A DNA stretch of 64,000 nt from an uncultured Oleiphilaceae bacterium (GCA_913060665.1 CAJXUY010000007.1:124001-188000); one strand, 5' to 3'. Shown: positions 38,055-48,730, counted from the first letter of the stretch. Notes: a model not told the origin generated them from the letters alone. A program made the numbers and translations.

Positions 38055-39269
38055 ATGGCCTGGAATGAGCCGGGTGGTAATCGAAATGATAAAGATCCTT
38101 GGGGCGGCGGTAATCGCGGTAATGATCAAGGGCCACCAGATTTAGATGAAGCGCTGAAAAAAGGTATGGAAAAACTCAATAAACTATTTGGCGGCAAGCC
38201 AAATGGTTCCGGGGACTCTGGCTCTAGTGGTCGTGGTAATGGGTCAGGCGCTGCCGTCGGTGGCGTTTTCGTTATTGTTATTATTGGTTTGCTTATACTG
38301 TTAGCGGTTGAGTCAGTTTATACCGTTAACGAGCGAGAAAGAGCGGTTGTATTGCGATTTGGAAAATATGCAGAAACATTGGGGCCAGGGCTTCAGTTTA
38401 AGCTTCCGTTGATAGATCGCGTTGAAAAAGTTGATGTTACGCGCGTTCGTTCTGCTGCTACTCGTGGACATATGCTGACTGAAGATGAAAATATCGTAGA
38501 AATCAATTTGGCGGTTCAGTACGTTGTCAAAGACCCTAAAGCATTTGTACTTGATATTCGAAATGCAGAAAGAACGCTTGATTACGCGACCGATGCTGCA
38601 TTACGCCATGAAGTAGGTAGTGCTGAATTACATCAGGTTCTAACTGAAGGGCGTTCTGTTTTGGCAGTTCGTACCCAAGATCGTTTACAGAAGTCGATGG
38701 ATTTCTATCATTCAGGGTTGCAGGTTAGTAAGGTTAACATTGAAAGCACGCAAGCCCCTACTGAAGTTCAAGATGCATTTCAGGATGTTCAGCGAGCTAA
38801 AGAAGATGAGCAACGAGTGAAGGCAGAAGCGGAAGCATACCGTAATAAGGTAGTGCCAGAGGCTCGAGGTATGGCTCAGCGTATACTTGAAGAAGCGAGC
38901 GCATATAAAGAAGAAGTTATCGCCAGAGCGAAAGGTGATACGTCTCGTTTCCTTAAATTGTTGTCTGTTTATGAGAAGGCTCCTGAGGTGACTAGAGAGC
39001 GCCTATACATCGATACAATGCAACGAGTGATGAGTAATAGTAGTAAGGTTCTGGTCGATGTTGAGGGCGGCAATAACATGATGTACTTGCCTTTGGACAA
39101 AATGATGTCTAGCACATCTTCAGTAGGTTCAGGCTCTTCCTCTGTTTCACGTTCAATAGGATCAGGACGGTTGAATAGCGATGAAATAGGAAGTTTGACA
39201 GACCGAGTTCTACAAGAACTGCGTAATAGACAGTCTGATAACACGACTAGAAGAGGGAGAGAGCAATGA
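38055..39269 (+). CDS. hflK: FtsH-modulating membrane protein HflK
   Basis: HflK (404 residues) forms with HflC the SPFH complex that encloses and regulates the membrane protease FtsH. The N-terminus is Gly/Asn-rich (about residues 1-70), followed by one transmembrane helix (about 74-92; VGGVFVIVIIGLLILLAV), an SPFH/band-7 domain (YTVNERERAVVLRFGKY) and a helical region rich in A, E and R. ATG at 38055 with ACGGAGAA upstream. Its TGA overlaps the hflC ATG (ATGA). Confidence 0.95.
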   Translation: MAWNEPGGNRNDKDPWGGGNRGNDQGPPDLDEALKKGMEKLNKLFGGKPNGSGDSGSSGRGNGSGAAVGGVFVIVIIGLLILLAVESVYTVNERERAVVLRFGKYAETLGPGLQFKLPLIDRVEKVDVTRVRSAATRGHMLTEDENIVEINLAVQYVVKDPKAFVLDIRNAERTLDYATDAALRHEVGSAELHQVLTEGRSVLAVRTQDRLQKSMDFYHSGLQVSKVNIESTQAPTEVQDAFQDVQRAKEDEQRVKAEAEAYRNKVVPEARGMAQRILEEASAYKEEVIARAKGDTSRFLKLLSVYEKAPEVTRERLYIDTMQRVMSNSSKVLVDVEGGNNMMYLPLDKMMSSTSSVGSGSSSVSRSIGSGRLNSDEIGSLTDRVLQELRNRQSDNTTRRGREQ

Positions 39270-40144
39270 GTCCTAAAGCTATTGGCATTATAGTTGTCGC
39301 CTTAATCGTACTTATCGTAGGCTCTGCTTCCATTTATGTGGTACCAGAAACACAAAGCGGTGTTAGGCTGCGTTTTGGTGAGTTAGTCGAAAACGAAATT
39401 CAGCCTGGTTTGCACTTTAAGGCTCCGATGATTGATGAGGTAAGAAAGTTTGATGTACGAATACTGACCCTAGATGTGCCAGCACGTGAGTATTTGACTA
39501 TTGAGCAGAAACCTCTTGTTGTTGACTCGTTTGTGACTTGGCAGGTTAATGATGTGGCTAAGTATTACAAGAGTACCTCTGGTGATGAGACGCGAGCGGT
39601 CATGTTGCTATCATCTCGAATTGACAATGGTTTGCGCGATCAGTTCGGTATACGCACGATGCATGAAGTTATTTCTGGTCAGCGAGATGATCTGATGATC
39701 GAATTAACGAAGTCGATGAATACAGTGATGGCCGAAGAGTTCGGGATTAGAATTGTAGACATACGCATTAAGGGAATCGATCTTCCTAAAACGGTTAGTA
39801 GCGATGTTTATCGTCGTATGAGGAGTGAAAGAGAGAAGGAAGCTCAAGAGCATCGTTCAAAAGGTCGTGAGTTGGCAGAAGGGATCAAAGCTGATGCTGA
39901 TCGTCAGAAAATAGTTGTTGAGGCCGAAGCATACAGCGAATCAGAAGTTACTCGTGGTGAAGGTGATGAAATTGCGGCACAAATTTATGCTGATGCCTAT
40001 AGTCAAGACTCTGAATTTTACTCTTTTTATAGAAGCTTATCTGCTTATGAGGACGCGTTCTCTAATAAAGGTGACGTACTTGTAGTTGACCCGGATAGTG
40101 ACTTTCTTAAATACTTGAAACAATCTCAAGGGCAAAAGAAATAA
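39266..40144 (+). CDS. hflC: FtsH-modulating membrane protein HflC
   Basis: HflC (292 residues) is the partner of HflK. It has one N-terminal transmembrane helix (about residues 5-25; IGIIVVALIVLIVGSASIYV), then the SPFH domain (PETQSGVRLRFGELVENEIQPG) and a coiled helical region ending DPDSDFLKYLKQSQGQKK. The 4-base overlap with hflK implies equal synthesis. A strong terminator begins 28 bases downstream. Confidence 0.95.
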   Translation: MSPKAIGIIVVALIVLIVGSASIYVVPETQSGVRLRFGELVENEIQPGLHFKAPMIDEVRKFDVRILTLDVPAREYLTIEQKPLVVDSFVTWQVNDVAKYYKSTSGDETRAVMLLSSRIDNGLRDQFGIRTMHEVISGQRDDLMIELTKSMNTVMAEEFGIRIVDIRIKGIDLPKTVSSDVYRRMRSEREKEAQEHRSKGRELAEGIKADADRQKIVVEAEAYSESEVTRGEGDEIAAQIYADAYSQDSEFYSFYRSLSAYEDAFSNKGDVLVVDPDSDFLKYLKQSQGQKK

Positions 40145-40172
40145 AAGTCTGGTAAAATAGGGTTAAAATAAG

Positions 40173-40208
40173 ACCGGGGCGTTAGCGGACTAATTCCCCG
40201 GTTTTTTT
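40173..40208 (+). terminator. Rho-independent terminator after hflC
   Basis: ACCGGGG (40173-40179), a 16-base loop and CCCCGGT (40196-40202), then a run of seven T when counting from the final base of the stem. This is the end of the nnr-hflC transcript. Confidence 0.8.
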
Positions 40209-40326
40209 GTGTGCAAGAAAAGGGTAAAATCGCTCTCTAGATGAATAAATGACCGGCGTTTAATGTACAGGGTCAACTATTGATACTATTTTGCAGGCTT
40301 AGCAGTCTAATGTGGCGGATGGTTTA

Positions 40327-40512
40327 ATGTGGCAAGAAGTCGGTATTGCCTTCAGTATGCTCTTGGTTATTGAGGGGATTATTCCATTTTTGTACCCTCA
40401 ACGATGGAAAAATTTGGTTCAAACGCTTGCCCAAATCGACAATCGATCGATGAGAATTATGGGGCTAGCGAGTATGCTACTGGGTACGGGGTTGCTCTAC
40501 CTGGTTCATTGA
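40327..40512 (+). CDS. Small inner-membrane protein of the DUF2065 (YjeT) family
   Basis: A protein of about 61 residues with two hydrophobic segments (IAFSMLLVIEGIIPFLYP and IMGLASMLLGTGLLYLV) joined by a basic loop containing PQRWKNLVQTLAQ. It is the YjeT type found between hflC and hisZ or purA. The function is unknown. I chose ATG 40327 with GGATGG upstream; the GTG at 40312 would add five residues. It lies 85 bp before hisZ. Confidence 0.8.
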   Translation: MWQEVGIAFSMLLVIEGIIPFLYPQRWKNLVQTLAQIDNRSMRIMGLASMLLGTGLLYLVH

Positions 40513-40597
40513 ATAGATAGAAACACATTAATTAAATAAGTGCATTATCCATTGCACTTATAAAATGTACTTTGAATAGATTCTGACAGGCGTAAAA

Positions 40598-41785
40598 ATG
40601 ACAGTATCAGATCGCTGGTTGCTTCCTGATGGCGTAGATGAATTATTACCTCCTAATGCAAGGGGTGTAGAACAACTGCGAAGACGGTTGTTAGATAACA
40701 TATCTAAGTGGGGCTATGAGCTTATTACCCCACCGATGATTGAGTTTTTGGAGTCACTATTAACGGGCACCGGAAACGACCTTAATCTTCAAACATTAAA
40801 AGTAACCGATCAGCTTTCCGGTCGACTGATGGGCATTCGTGCTGATATTACTCCTCAAGCGGCTAGAATTGATGCCCACTGCCTAAGACAAAAAGGTGTC
40901 ACTCGGTTATGTTACGCCGATGCCGTTATCCATGCTCGCCCAGCGCACTTGCTCACTAATCGTTGCCCTATTCAGATCGGGTGTGAATTGTTTGGTGAAG
41001 CCTCCCTGGCTGCAGACATAGAAATAATCTCTTTAATGCTCGACACGCTGAATTTGGCAGGCCTAGAGAAAATTCATGTGGACCTTTCCCATGTCGGGAT
41101 ATATCGAGGCCTTATTAGTGACGCAGGTTTTGAACGTGATACCGAACGCGCTATTTTTGATGCGATACGCAGAAAGTCTATTCCAGAACTTGATGAACTG
41201 TTATCAGGAAAGGCTGGAGATCCGGCGATTGCGAAGATGTTATTGCAGCTGGCAAATGCTTCAGGCGGAATTGAAGCGATTAAAGGCATCAAGACAGTTG
41301 TCGCAGGTGCATCCAGCGGCGTGCTTAATGCCGTTGAGCAGCTCGAATCAATATGTGAGCAATTACAGCAGCGTTACCCGAATGTAGAGCTAGGTTTTGA
41401 TTTTTGTGAGTTACGTGGTTACAACTATCACACAGGCTTGGTTTTTGCTGCCTACTACACCGGCTATGGGCACGCGGTTGCGCAAGGCGGCAGGTATGAC
41501 GCCATCGGTAAAGAGTTTGGTAGTGAGCGCTCAGCAACAGGATTTAGTGCTGATTTAAAGATACTAGCGACCCTTGTCTCTCCTGATGGCATTGATAACA
41601 AGAAGGGGGTTTTTGCTCCTTTTAGTGATGATGCGGCTCTTTGGGATACGATTGATCGTCTACGTAAATCAGAAAAGGTCGTTCAGTCTCTTTCTGCTGA
41701 CGGCGACAAAGATAGCGCAGCTAGGGCTGGTTGCGACAGGGAACTGGTTAAAGAAAATACTAACTGGGTGGTAAAACCAATATAA
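40598..41785 (+). CDS. hisZ: ATP phosphoribosyltransferase regulatory subunit HisZ
   Basis: HisZ is a catalytically inactive histidyl-tRNA-synthetase paralogue that partners the short form of HisG in the first step of histidine synthesis. The 395-residue protein has the class II-like core (LLPPNARGVEQLRRRL, MGIRADITPQAARIDAH, then QGGRYDAIGKEFG) but no anticodon-binding domain. A short-form HisG is therefore expected elsewhere in the genome. Start ATG at 40598. purA follows 158 bp later. Confidence 0.93.
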   Translation: MTVSDRWLLPDGVDELLPPNARGVEQLRRRLLDNISKWGYELITPPMIEFLESLLTGTGNDLNLQTLKVTDQLSGRLMGIRADITPQAARIDAHCLRQKGVTRLCYADAVIHARPAHLLTNRCPIQIGCELFGEASLAADIEIISLMLDTLNLAGLEKIHVDLSHVGIYRGLISDAGFERDTERAIFDAIRRKSIPELDELLSGKAGDPAIAKMLLQLANASGGIEAIKGIKTVVAGASSGVLNAVEQLESICEQLQQRYPNVELGFDFCELRGYNYHTGLVFAAYYTGYGHAVAQGGRYDAIGKEFGSERSATGFSADLKILATLVSPDGIDNKKGVFAPFSDDAALWDTIDRLRKSEKVVQSLSADGDKDSAARAGCDRELVKENTNWVVKPI

Positions 41786-41940
41786 TGATTGGTACTTCCG
41801 TTACTGTTTTCATATTGAACGAAGTGAATGGGAATTGAGTACTTATTTAGTTAATGTTTTAAGGGCGTTTAGCTTTTAACTTAAATAAATATGCCGACAG
41901 TTCCGCTTTAATACTGTATTTGTTTTAACAGAGTATATAA

Positions 41941-43236
<1,296 letters not shown>

Positions 43237-43251
43237 GACTATTTAGACACT

Positions 43252-43283
43252 AAAAAGGCAGAGTTTTTACTCTGCCTTTTTTA
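43252..43283 (+). terminator. Rho-independent terminator after purA
   Basis: AAAAAGGCAGAGT (43252-43264), a short T loop, then ACTCTGCC (43269-43276) and a run of seven T from 43277. The A-rich left arm makes it able to act in both directions, so it may also end cmoB. Confidence 0.85.
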
Positions 43284-43322
43284 TTTCTACTGGGTAATAC
43301 GAGTAACCTTTTTAAATAGCGC

Positions 43323-44312
43323 TTATTTTGTCGCAACGAACGTAGCCCTTAATGGAGCTGGATAACCCTCAATGGTTTTGGATGAGTCTTGTGGGTCCAG
43401 AAAACTATAGAGAGATTGGTAAGTCATCCACTCCGTCGCCCTTTGCTCTTCGGTCGTTGTTTTATTTAAATCAACTAGTTTGACATCGTTAAAGCCTGCT
43501 CGCTTTAGCCATAGTGCTAAGGTGTCGCAGCTTGGTATAAACCATACATTTCGCATCATGGCATAGCGATCTTCAGGCATCAGGCATTGCTCATTATCGC
43601 CTTCAATTACCAGTGTCTCCAGAATTAACTCTCCGCCTTTTCTTAGCGTACTTTTGAGTTCAATAAGGTGATCAATAGGGGATCGACGGTGGTATAAAAT
43701 ACCCATTGAAAAGGTGGTATCAAATGCTTCGAGGTTTGCCGGTACCTCTTCCATTCGAACGGGTAGTAGATGAATGGGACTTTGAGGGCCGCAATACTTT
43801 TTGATAGCCTCAAACTGGGTTAAAAACAGGTAGTTGGGGTCGATGCCAATGACGCGCTCTGCGCCTTCTCCTAGCATTCGCCAGCAGTGATAACCTGATC
43901 CACAGCCCACATCCAGTACTACTCTGTTTTTAAGGGGGGATATATGAGGGATAACCCGATCCCACTTCCAGTCCGAGTGCCATTCGGTATCGATGTATGT
44001 ATCGAATAGTTCAAACGGACCTTTTCTCCAAGGGCTGAGTGTGGCAAGAGCGTTTTTTAGTTGGGCTTGGTCAGCGTCAGAAATACCACCTTTCAGGCTT
44101 GCTGTAATTGCAGAAGCATCGAGTGCTGTGCTATCTGCTTTAATATTAGGTAGCTGGCTTAATGCTTCTTGCCATCTAGCAAGATCTCCATGAGGGTTGT
44201 CTAGCAGGCGTTGTTCAAGTTGTGGAATTAAATTATCCAGCCAGCGATTAAGAGGCCCTTGTTTCATATATTGAAAAAGGTCTTGGTATATTTTGAAAAA
44301 ATCCACAGTCAC
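43323..44312 (-). CDS. cmoB: tRNA U34 carboxymethyltransferase CmoB
   Basis: CmoB transfers the carboxymethyl group of Cx-SAM to 5-hydroxyuridine at tRNA position 34, giving cmo5U. The 329-residue protein has the family N-terminus (LDNLIPQLEQRL), KGPFELFDTYIDTEW, the SAM-binding VVLDVGCGSGYHCWRMLGEGA, and FSMGILYHRRSPIDHL. The start is GTG at 44310-44312; a second GTG two codons later is an alternative. It follows cmoA by 16 bp. Confidence 0.94.
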   Translation of the reverse strand: MTVDFFKIYQDLFQYMKQGPLNRWLDNLIPQLEQRLLDNPHGDLARWQEALSQLPNIKADSTALDASAITASLKGGISDADQAQLKNALATLSPWRKGPFELFDTYIDTEWHSDWKWDRVIPHISPLKNRVVLDVGCGSGYHCWRMLGEGAERVIGIDPNYLFLTQFEAIKKYCGPQSPIHLLPVRMEEVPANLEAFDTTFSMGILYHRRSPIDHLIELKSTLRKGGELILETLVIEGDNEQCLMPEDRYAMMRNVWFIPSCDTLALWLKRAGFNDVKLVDLNKTTTEEQRATEWMTYQSLYSFLDPQDSSKTIEGYPAPLRATFVATK

Positions 44313-44328
44313 CAGCCGAATTATTGAG

Positions 44329-45063
44329 TTATTTGATTGCTAAGAATGATACAAAGTTAAAGCATTGATACCACACCGCCACGCTGGAGAAACCACAATC
44401 TAAAAGACGTTGTTTATGCTCTTCTATGGTTTCTGGAATAAGCACTTGCTCAAGCGCTGATCGCTTTTGGCTGATTTCAAGGTCACTATAGCCATTTGCT
44501 CTTTTGAAATCGTAGTGCAGTGCCTCTAGTGTTTCTTGTTCTTGCGTGGGTTCAAAATACACTTTTTCTGACAGAAGTAGTGCACCGCCGGTGCGTAAAC
44601 CATTGGCGATATTCTTCAACATACTAGGGCGGTCTTCTTGTCGTATAAATTGAAGGGTGAAATTTAATGTAACCACAGATGCATTTTCAATAGTAACGCT
44701 TCTTATGTCATCACAGCGTAGCTTTACCGGGGTAATTCCATAATCCAGCCCAATGTAATGTTCGCAACGTTTAATCATAGCTTCTGAGTTGTCGATAGCG
44801 ATTAAGGTGCTCTGGGTGTTCTTTAGACCATGGCGCATCGCCAGCGTCGATGCGCCAAGGGAACAGCCAAGGTCGTAGCAGTTAGTGCCAGATGTTGCGT
44901 AACGTTCGGTAATGAGCCCTATCATGGGGATAATGGTGGTATAGCCAGGCACGGATCTCTGAATCATATCTGGAAAGACTCTAGCGACCGCATCATCAAA
45001 TGCGAAATCTGTGACCCGGTCCAGCGGTGAGGCGTAAATATTATCCGGTTTTTGATCTACCAT
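44329..45063 (-). CDS. cmoA: Carboxy-S-adenosylmethionine synthase CmoA
   Basis: CmoA converts SAM and prephenate to carboxy-SAM, the donor used by CmoB. The 244-residue protein shows the N-terminal DNIYASPLDRVTDFAFDDAVARVFPDM, the Rossmann motif YDLGCSLGASTLAM and NFTLQFI. ATG at 45061-45063. It forms a two-gene operon with cmoB for wobble-uridine modification. Confidence 0.95.
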   Translation of the reverse strand: MVDQKPDNIYASPLDRVTDFAFDDAVARVFPDMIQRSVPGYTTIIPMIGLITERYATSGTNCYDLGCSLGASTLAMRHGLKNTQSTLIAIDNSEAMIKRCEHYIGLDYGITPVKLRCDDIRSVTIENASVVTLNFTLQFIRQEDRPSMLKNIANGLRTGGALLLSEKVYFEPTQEQETLEALHYDFKRANGYSDLEISQKRSALEQVLIPETIEEHKQRLLDCGFSSVAVWYQCFNFVSFLAIK

Positions 45064-45125
45064 GCTGTTACCAAATATGTCGTGTTGATTGATAAAGTGC
45101 TATCGGGATAAGCAGGGAAATTATT

Positions 45126-46037
45126 TTAGCCTATTGTTGGCTTATCCCCAATCCTAGATGGAATTTTGAATAACTTAATCTGAGAAATTACCATGCCTAA
45201 TAGCATTAATATGCAGCCTATTATCGCTTTTGTGGTCAAAACTTCATTCAATAGTATCCAGCCACCGATTGCGGCAAACAGGGCTTCAAGACTGAGTATG
45301 ATGGCTGCATGGGCGGGATGGGCATTTTGTTGTGCGATAACCTGTAGAGTGTAAGCAATACCTACAGAGATTAGCCCCGTGAATAATATAGACTCGCCAG
45401 CCAATACGATGTTAGATACTTTGATTGTTTCTGTGAAAAAGGCCACAGCAAAGCTTAGTATTGCACAAACGGCAAACTGCACGACGGATAGGGAAATAGC
45501 AGAAACCTTCGGCGAGTACTTAGCGATTATAAGAACGTGTCCTGCCCAAAAAAGAGCGCCTATTAATACTAATGTGTCGCCGTATTCTATGGTCAAGTCA
45601 TCGGTCACACTTAGAAGGTACAGCCCGATGAGGGCAAACGCGCACCCGCCCCATGTCTCTTTTCGTGTGTACTGGCCAAAGAACAGTGTGATGATTGGAA
45701 TAATCACGATATAAAGACCGGTAATAAACCCTGCTTTACCTGCTGTAGTATATTGAATTCCTACTTGTTGAAGGGTTGATCCTGCAAATAAAAAGATGCC
45801 CGCAATCGCGCCGTAATAAAACACGTTAGAGGATGACGTTTCTTTAGATTGTGAGGACAGCCACCACCAGACGGGAATCAAAGAAAAGGTGCCTAATGCA
45901 AAGCGTGCGGCATTAAAAGTAAATGGCCCGACATGTTCCATTCCTGTGCGTTGAAACACAAACGCAAATCCCCAAATAGCAGCAGTAATAAGCAGGAGTA
46001 TATTGGACTGTAGGTTAGACTGTTTCATGTTGAGCAT
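45126..46037 (-). CDS. DMT-superfamily (EamA) permease
   Basis: This 303-residue integral membrane protein has about ten transmembrane helices arranged as two EamA repeats (first AAIWGFAFVFQRTGMEHVGPF, second AGESILFTGLISVGIAYTLQVIAQQNAHP). EamA proteins export amino acids or metabolites; the substrate cannot be named. ATG at 46035-46037; a Met three codons later is an alternative start. It follows a small membrane-protein gene by 6 bp and precedes cmoA by 62 bp on the same strand. Confidence 0.85.
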   Translation of the reverse strand: MLNMKQSNLQSNILLLITAAIWGFAFVFQRTGMEHVGPFTFNAARFALGTFSLIPVWWWLSSQSKETSSSNVFYYGAIAGIFLFAGSTLQQVGIQYTTAGKAGFITGLYIVIIPIITLFFGQYTRKETWGGCAFALIGLYLLSVTDDLTIEYGDTLVLIGALFWAGHVLIIAKYSPKVSAISLSVVQFAVCAILSFAVAFFTETIKVSNIVLAGESILFTGLISVGIAYTLQVIAQQNAHPAHAAIILSLEALFAAIGGWILLNEVLTTKAIIGCILMLLGMVISQIKLFKIPSRIGDKPTIG

Positions 46038-46043
46038 TGCCGG

Positions 46044-46373
46044 CTAGCAACGCACACCTCTATTTTTGTAATCTACAATTAGTCCTTGCATGAATTTATC
46101 GTCATCGGACTCGATAAACAGGTATCCGTCTATACATTGTGCCGTTTGATTAGAAGGCTTACGCGAGATCAGGTGCTCCTCTCCTTTTTTTATTAGAATC
46201 GCTTTATAGCTACTGACAGGGAGCTCGTTTTTTGCTTCGTTGTGTTTAATCTTACCGGTAAACTCGAGTGCCGCAACGGTTATGATTACCGCACTGATAG
46301 TAGACATGATGAGGATGTTTTTGCTAACTTTATCGTCGTTATTGTTGTTAGCAGTGGTTTGTGGCTCTGACAT
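46044..46373 (-). CDS. Small single-pass membrane protein, unknown function
   Basis: This 109-residue protein has a polar, Asn-rich N-terminus (residues 1-18), a hydrophobic segment (about 19-38; ILIMSTISAVIITVAALEF) and a soluble tail with two cysteines (QCIDGYLFIES, then DYKNRGVRC at the end) that could form a disulfide in the periplasm. It is very close to the DMT permease gene (6 bp) and to srkA (42 bp upstream), suggesting one transcript srkA - this gene - permease. I do not recognise the family. Confidence 0.7.
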   Translation of the reverse strand: MSEPQTTANNNNDDKVSKNILIMSTISAVIITVAALEFTGKIKHNEAKNELPVSSYKAILIKKGEEHLISRKPSNQTAQCIDGYLFIESDDDKFMQGLIVDYKNRGVRC

Positions 46374-46415
46374 AAAAGGCTCCGAACGAGTTTATATAAG
46401 GGTAGAGAAGAGAGC

Positions 46416-47414
46416 TTAAAATAACCTTAAAGGTTCTTCATCTAGTGCGGCCAGCTGTTCTCTTAGTTCTAGTATATGCTCCGCCCAATACCGTTCAGTG
46501 TTAAACCAAGGAAAGTGATGCGGAAATGCCGGGTCATCCCAGCGTTTAGCTAACCAGGCACTGTAGTTCATTATTCTGAGTGTTCTGAGTGCCTCGACTA
46601 ATATTAACTGGGATGGTTCAAAGTCAAAAAATTCATTATAGCCTTCTACAATCTCAGAGAGCTGCGCTGTTTTCTGGTGACGGTCCCCAGATAAAAGTAG
46701 CCATATATCCTGAATTGCGGGCCCATTACGACAGTCATCGAAGTCAACAAAGTGAGGTAAGTCATTTCGCCAGAGCATGTTCCCTCCATGACAGTCACCA
46801 TGCACTCGAAAGGTGTTTAAATCTGGCAGGCGATGCCATATGGCACTGACTCTTGAGATTAAATCTTGGCTTAATGTCTCATAGGCTATCTTTAATTCAC
46901 GAGGTATGAAGTCGTGAGATAGCAGAAACTCTCTACTGGAAACGCCCCATTCATCTACCGTAATATCAGGGCGGTGCTGAAAACGGGTTTGAGCGCCAAT
47001 GGCATGCATCCTGCCAAGATAGCGGCCAATTAGGAACAAACTGTCTAAATTATCGAGCTCTGGCGCATGGCCACCTTGCCGTTTAAAAATTGAAAACTGG
47101 AACCCGTTATACTCGTGCAGTGTTTTGTCCTGCTCGCTTTTGATCGGCGGTACAACGGGAAGTTCATGGTTAAACAACTCCCAAGAAAACTGGTGTTCCT
47201 CTAGAATTGATGCTTCACTCCACCGGTATGGGCGATAAAACTTAGCGATAATTGGCGTATCTTCTTCAACTCCGACTTGATAAACCCTATTTTCATAGCT
47301 GTTAAGTGGGAATATCCGAGCATCACTTAGAATTCCAAGACTTTCGACTGCGTCAATAACGGTCTCTGGTTTTAGATCATTATACGGGTGTGATTGATCT
47401 AAAGTGTTTACCAT
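46416..47414 (-). CDS. srkA: Stress response kinase A (YihE/RdoA-like)
   Basis: SrkA is a small Ser/Thr kinase of the aminoglycoside-phosphotransferase fold that in E. coli counters stress-triggered cell death. The 332-residue protein has the catalytic loop VHGDCHGGNMLW and the metal-binding VDFDDCRNGPAIQDIW. I used ATG at 47412-47414, which follows TTGAGG; a TTG four codons upstream keeps the frame open. It begins the minus-strand group with the small membrane protein. Confidence 0.9.
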   Translation of the reverse strand: MVNTLDQSHPYNDLKPETVIDAVESLGILSDARIFPLNSYENRVYQVGVEEDTPIIAKFYRPYRWSEASILEEHQFSWELFNHELPVVPPIKSEQDKTLHEYNGFQFSIFKRQGGHAPELDNLDSLFLIGRYLGRMHAIGAQTRFQHRPDITVDEWGVSSREFLLSHDFIPRELKIAYETLSQDLISRVSAIWHRLPDLNTFRVHGDCHGGNMLWRNDLPHFVDFDDCRNGPAIQDIWLLLSGDRHQKTAQLSEIVEGYNEFFDFEPSQLILVEALRTLRIMNYSAWLAKRWDDPAFPHHFPWFNTERYWAEHILELREQLAALDEEPLRLF

Positions 47415-47653
47415 TGATAGCCTCAAGCGAATGTCTTTATTGATAGGCGAATAGTACCATATTGCTTTCGATTTACTGTGTGATTATTTTCAATAACAAT
47501 CTACGCTAGGTAATACTTAAATAAAATTTGGGTATTGCGCGCGCTTTCTCTATCTAGCGCTTTCTTTGATTGGGGTTTGTAGTATAGTCAGCTCGAAGCA
47601 GCCTATTGGTTCGTGAAATAATAAAACTTTAATAAGTCCACAGGGAGTTAAAA

Positions 47654-48169
47654 ATGAAGCAAATAGTTTGTGTTTTCTTATGTATTATCCTTACTGCATG
47701 CGCCTCATCATCACGCCGCAATATTCAAATGAATTATGATGAAAGTGCGCCATTTGATAGTTATAAAACCTATAGCATTGAAGCCGTTGAAGGGGACAAG
47801 CAGGCTGCTGGATTAAGCAGCTTGATAGAGAGTGGAATTATTGGCGCAATGGCGGATAAGGGTCTTAGTCAAGCGGTGAATGGTAAAGGAGATTTGCTGA
47901 TTCGTTATGCGACTCATATAGCGCGTGGCGAAGAGATGAAGCTAGAGCAAATTAGTACAGGCAAAGGTGTTTATACCCGTAGTCAAATGGAAGCCGTTAA
48001 CGAGGGGTCGTTATTGGTGAATATTATCGACACTAAATCTGACAGGATCATATGGAAAGCATCGTCTATTAGCGACATTACCGGTGTGGCACTTGAAGAT
48101 GTTACGCAGATTAGGGTCGATGAAGCAATGGATGAGGTTTTTGAAGGTTACCCTTCTTCAATGTTTTAA
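47654..48169 (+). CDS. DUF4136 outer-membrane lipoprotein
   Basis: This 171-residue protein has a lipoprotein signal peptide ending in the lipobox LTAC (Cys 16), followed by SSSRRNIQMNYDESAPFDSYKTY, which matches the DUF4136 pattern, and ends VDEAMDEVFEGYPSSMF. Asp is absent at +2, so outer-membrane sorting is likely. ATG at 47654 with CAGGGAG upstream. It is a single gene divergent from srkA and followed by a long hairpin. The function of the family is unknown. Confidence 0.82.
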   Translation: MKQIVCVFLCIILTACASSSRRNIQMNYDESAPFDSYKTYSIEAVEGDKQAAGLSSLIESGIIGAMADKGLSQAVNGKGDLLIRYATHIARGEEMKLEQISTGKGVYTRSQMEAVNEGSLLVNIIDTKSDRIIWKASSISDITGVALEDVTQIRVDEAMDEVFEGYPSSMF

Positions 48170-48193
48170 TCCATTATAGGTGAGGTCGTGCAT

Positions 48194-48230
48194 GGTATCA
48201 GTGGTAACGAAAAAGGTTATCGCTGATACC
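48194..48230 (+). terminator. Long 15-bp hairpin after the DUF4136 lipoprotein gene
   Basis: GGTATCAGTGGTAAC, loop GAAAAAG, then GTTATCGCTGATACC. In RNA all 15 positions pair, two of them as G-U. It begins 25 bases after the lipoprotein stop. There is no U-tract, so it is a Rho-dependent or 3'-end-protecting hairpin or a protein site, not a classical intrinsic terminator. Confidence 0.5.
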
Positions 48231-48322
48231 TAAAATGGTGTGTTAACCGTCATTTACGATTAAACATCACCAGACTAAACGATCTCTATCTAAATACTCA
48301 CGCTATTGTCTTAATTGATTTA

Positions 48323-48730
48323 TTAGTTAGGTTTTAGGCCTTGTACTCTAAACCAGTTTTCATCAATCTCCCACCTGACATGCTTGAACTCTGAATTAGA
48401 CAATACAATGCCTTTTGCTTTAGCTTGAAGTCTGGCCATTTCTTTTTGAGCGTACTGCATGCCCTTACTGTTATCGGCTTCGTCTTTGAGTTCAGGAAAA
48501 AGCAGCTTCAATGCCGTCGATGCGGGAATGTCTGCCGAACGTAGCGTCCCCATTACCGCGGTATCGGCGTCTTTTCTTAAGATGCGGAACGGGTAGGGGT
48601 AACCTCCGAGTTCTTTGTCTTCCAGTACTGTGTTATTAATAAAAATAATCGACATGTTGCTATAGACAATCCATGCAACAAAAAAGGACGCAATGAGCAT
48701 CACAATGGTGAATTGCTTTTTATCCGACAT
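48323..48730 (-). CDS. Small membrane-anchored protein, unknown function
   Basis: This 135-residue protein has one N-terminal transmembrane helix (about 8-30; FTIVMLIASFFVAWIVYSN) and a soluble domain (LEDKELGGYPYPFRILRKDADTAVMG, then YAQKEMARLQAKAKGIVLSN, ending FRVQGLKPN). I recognise no family. The fold cannot be inferred from motifs. It is divergent from the HTH-only AraC-type gene at 48942 and convergent with the lipoprotein gene. Confidence 0.6.
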   Translation of the reverse strand: MSDKKQFTIVMLIASFFVAWIVYSNMSIIFINNTVLEDKELGGYPYPFRILRKDADTAVMGTLRSADIPASTALKLLFPELKDEADNSKGMQYAQKEMARLQAKAKGIVLSNSEFKHVRWEIDENWFRVQGLKPN

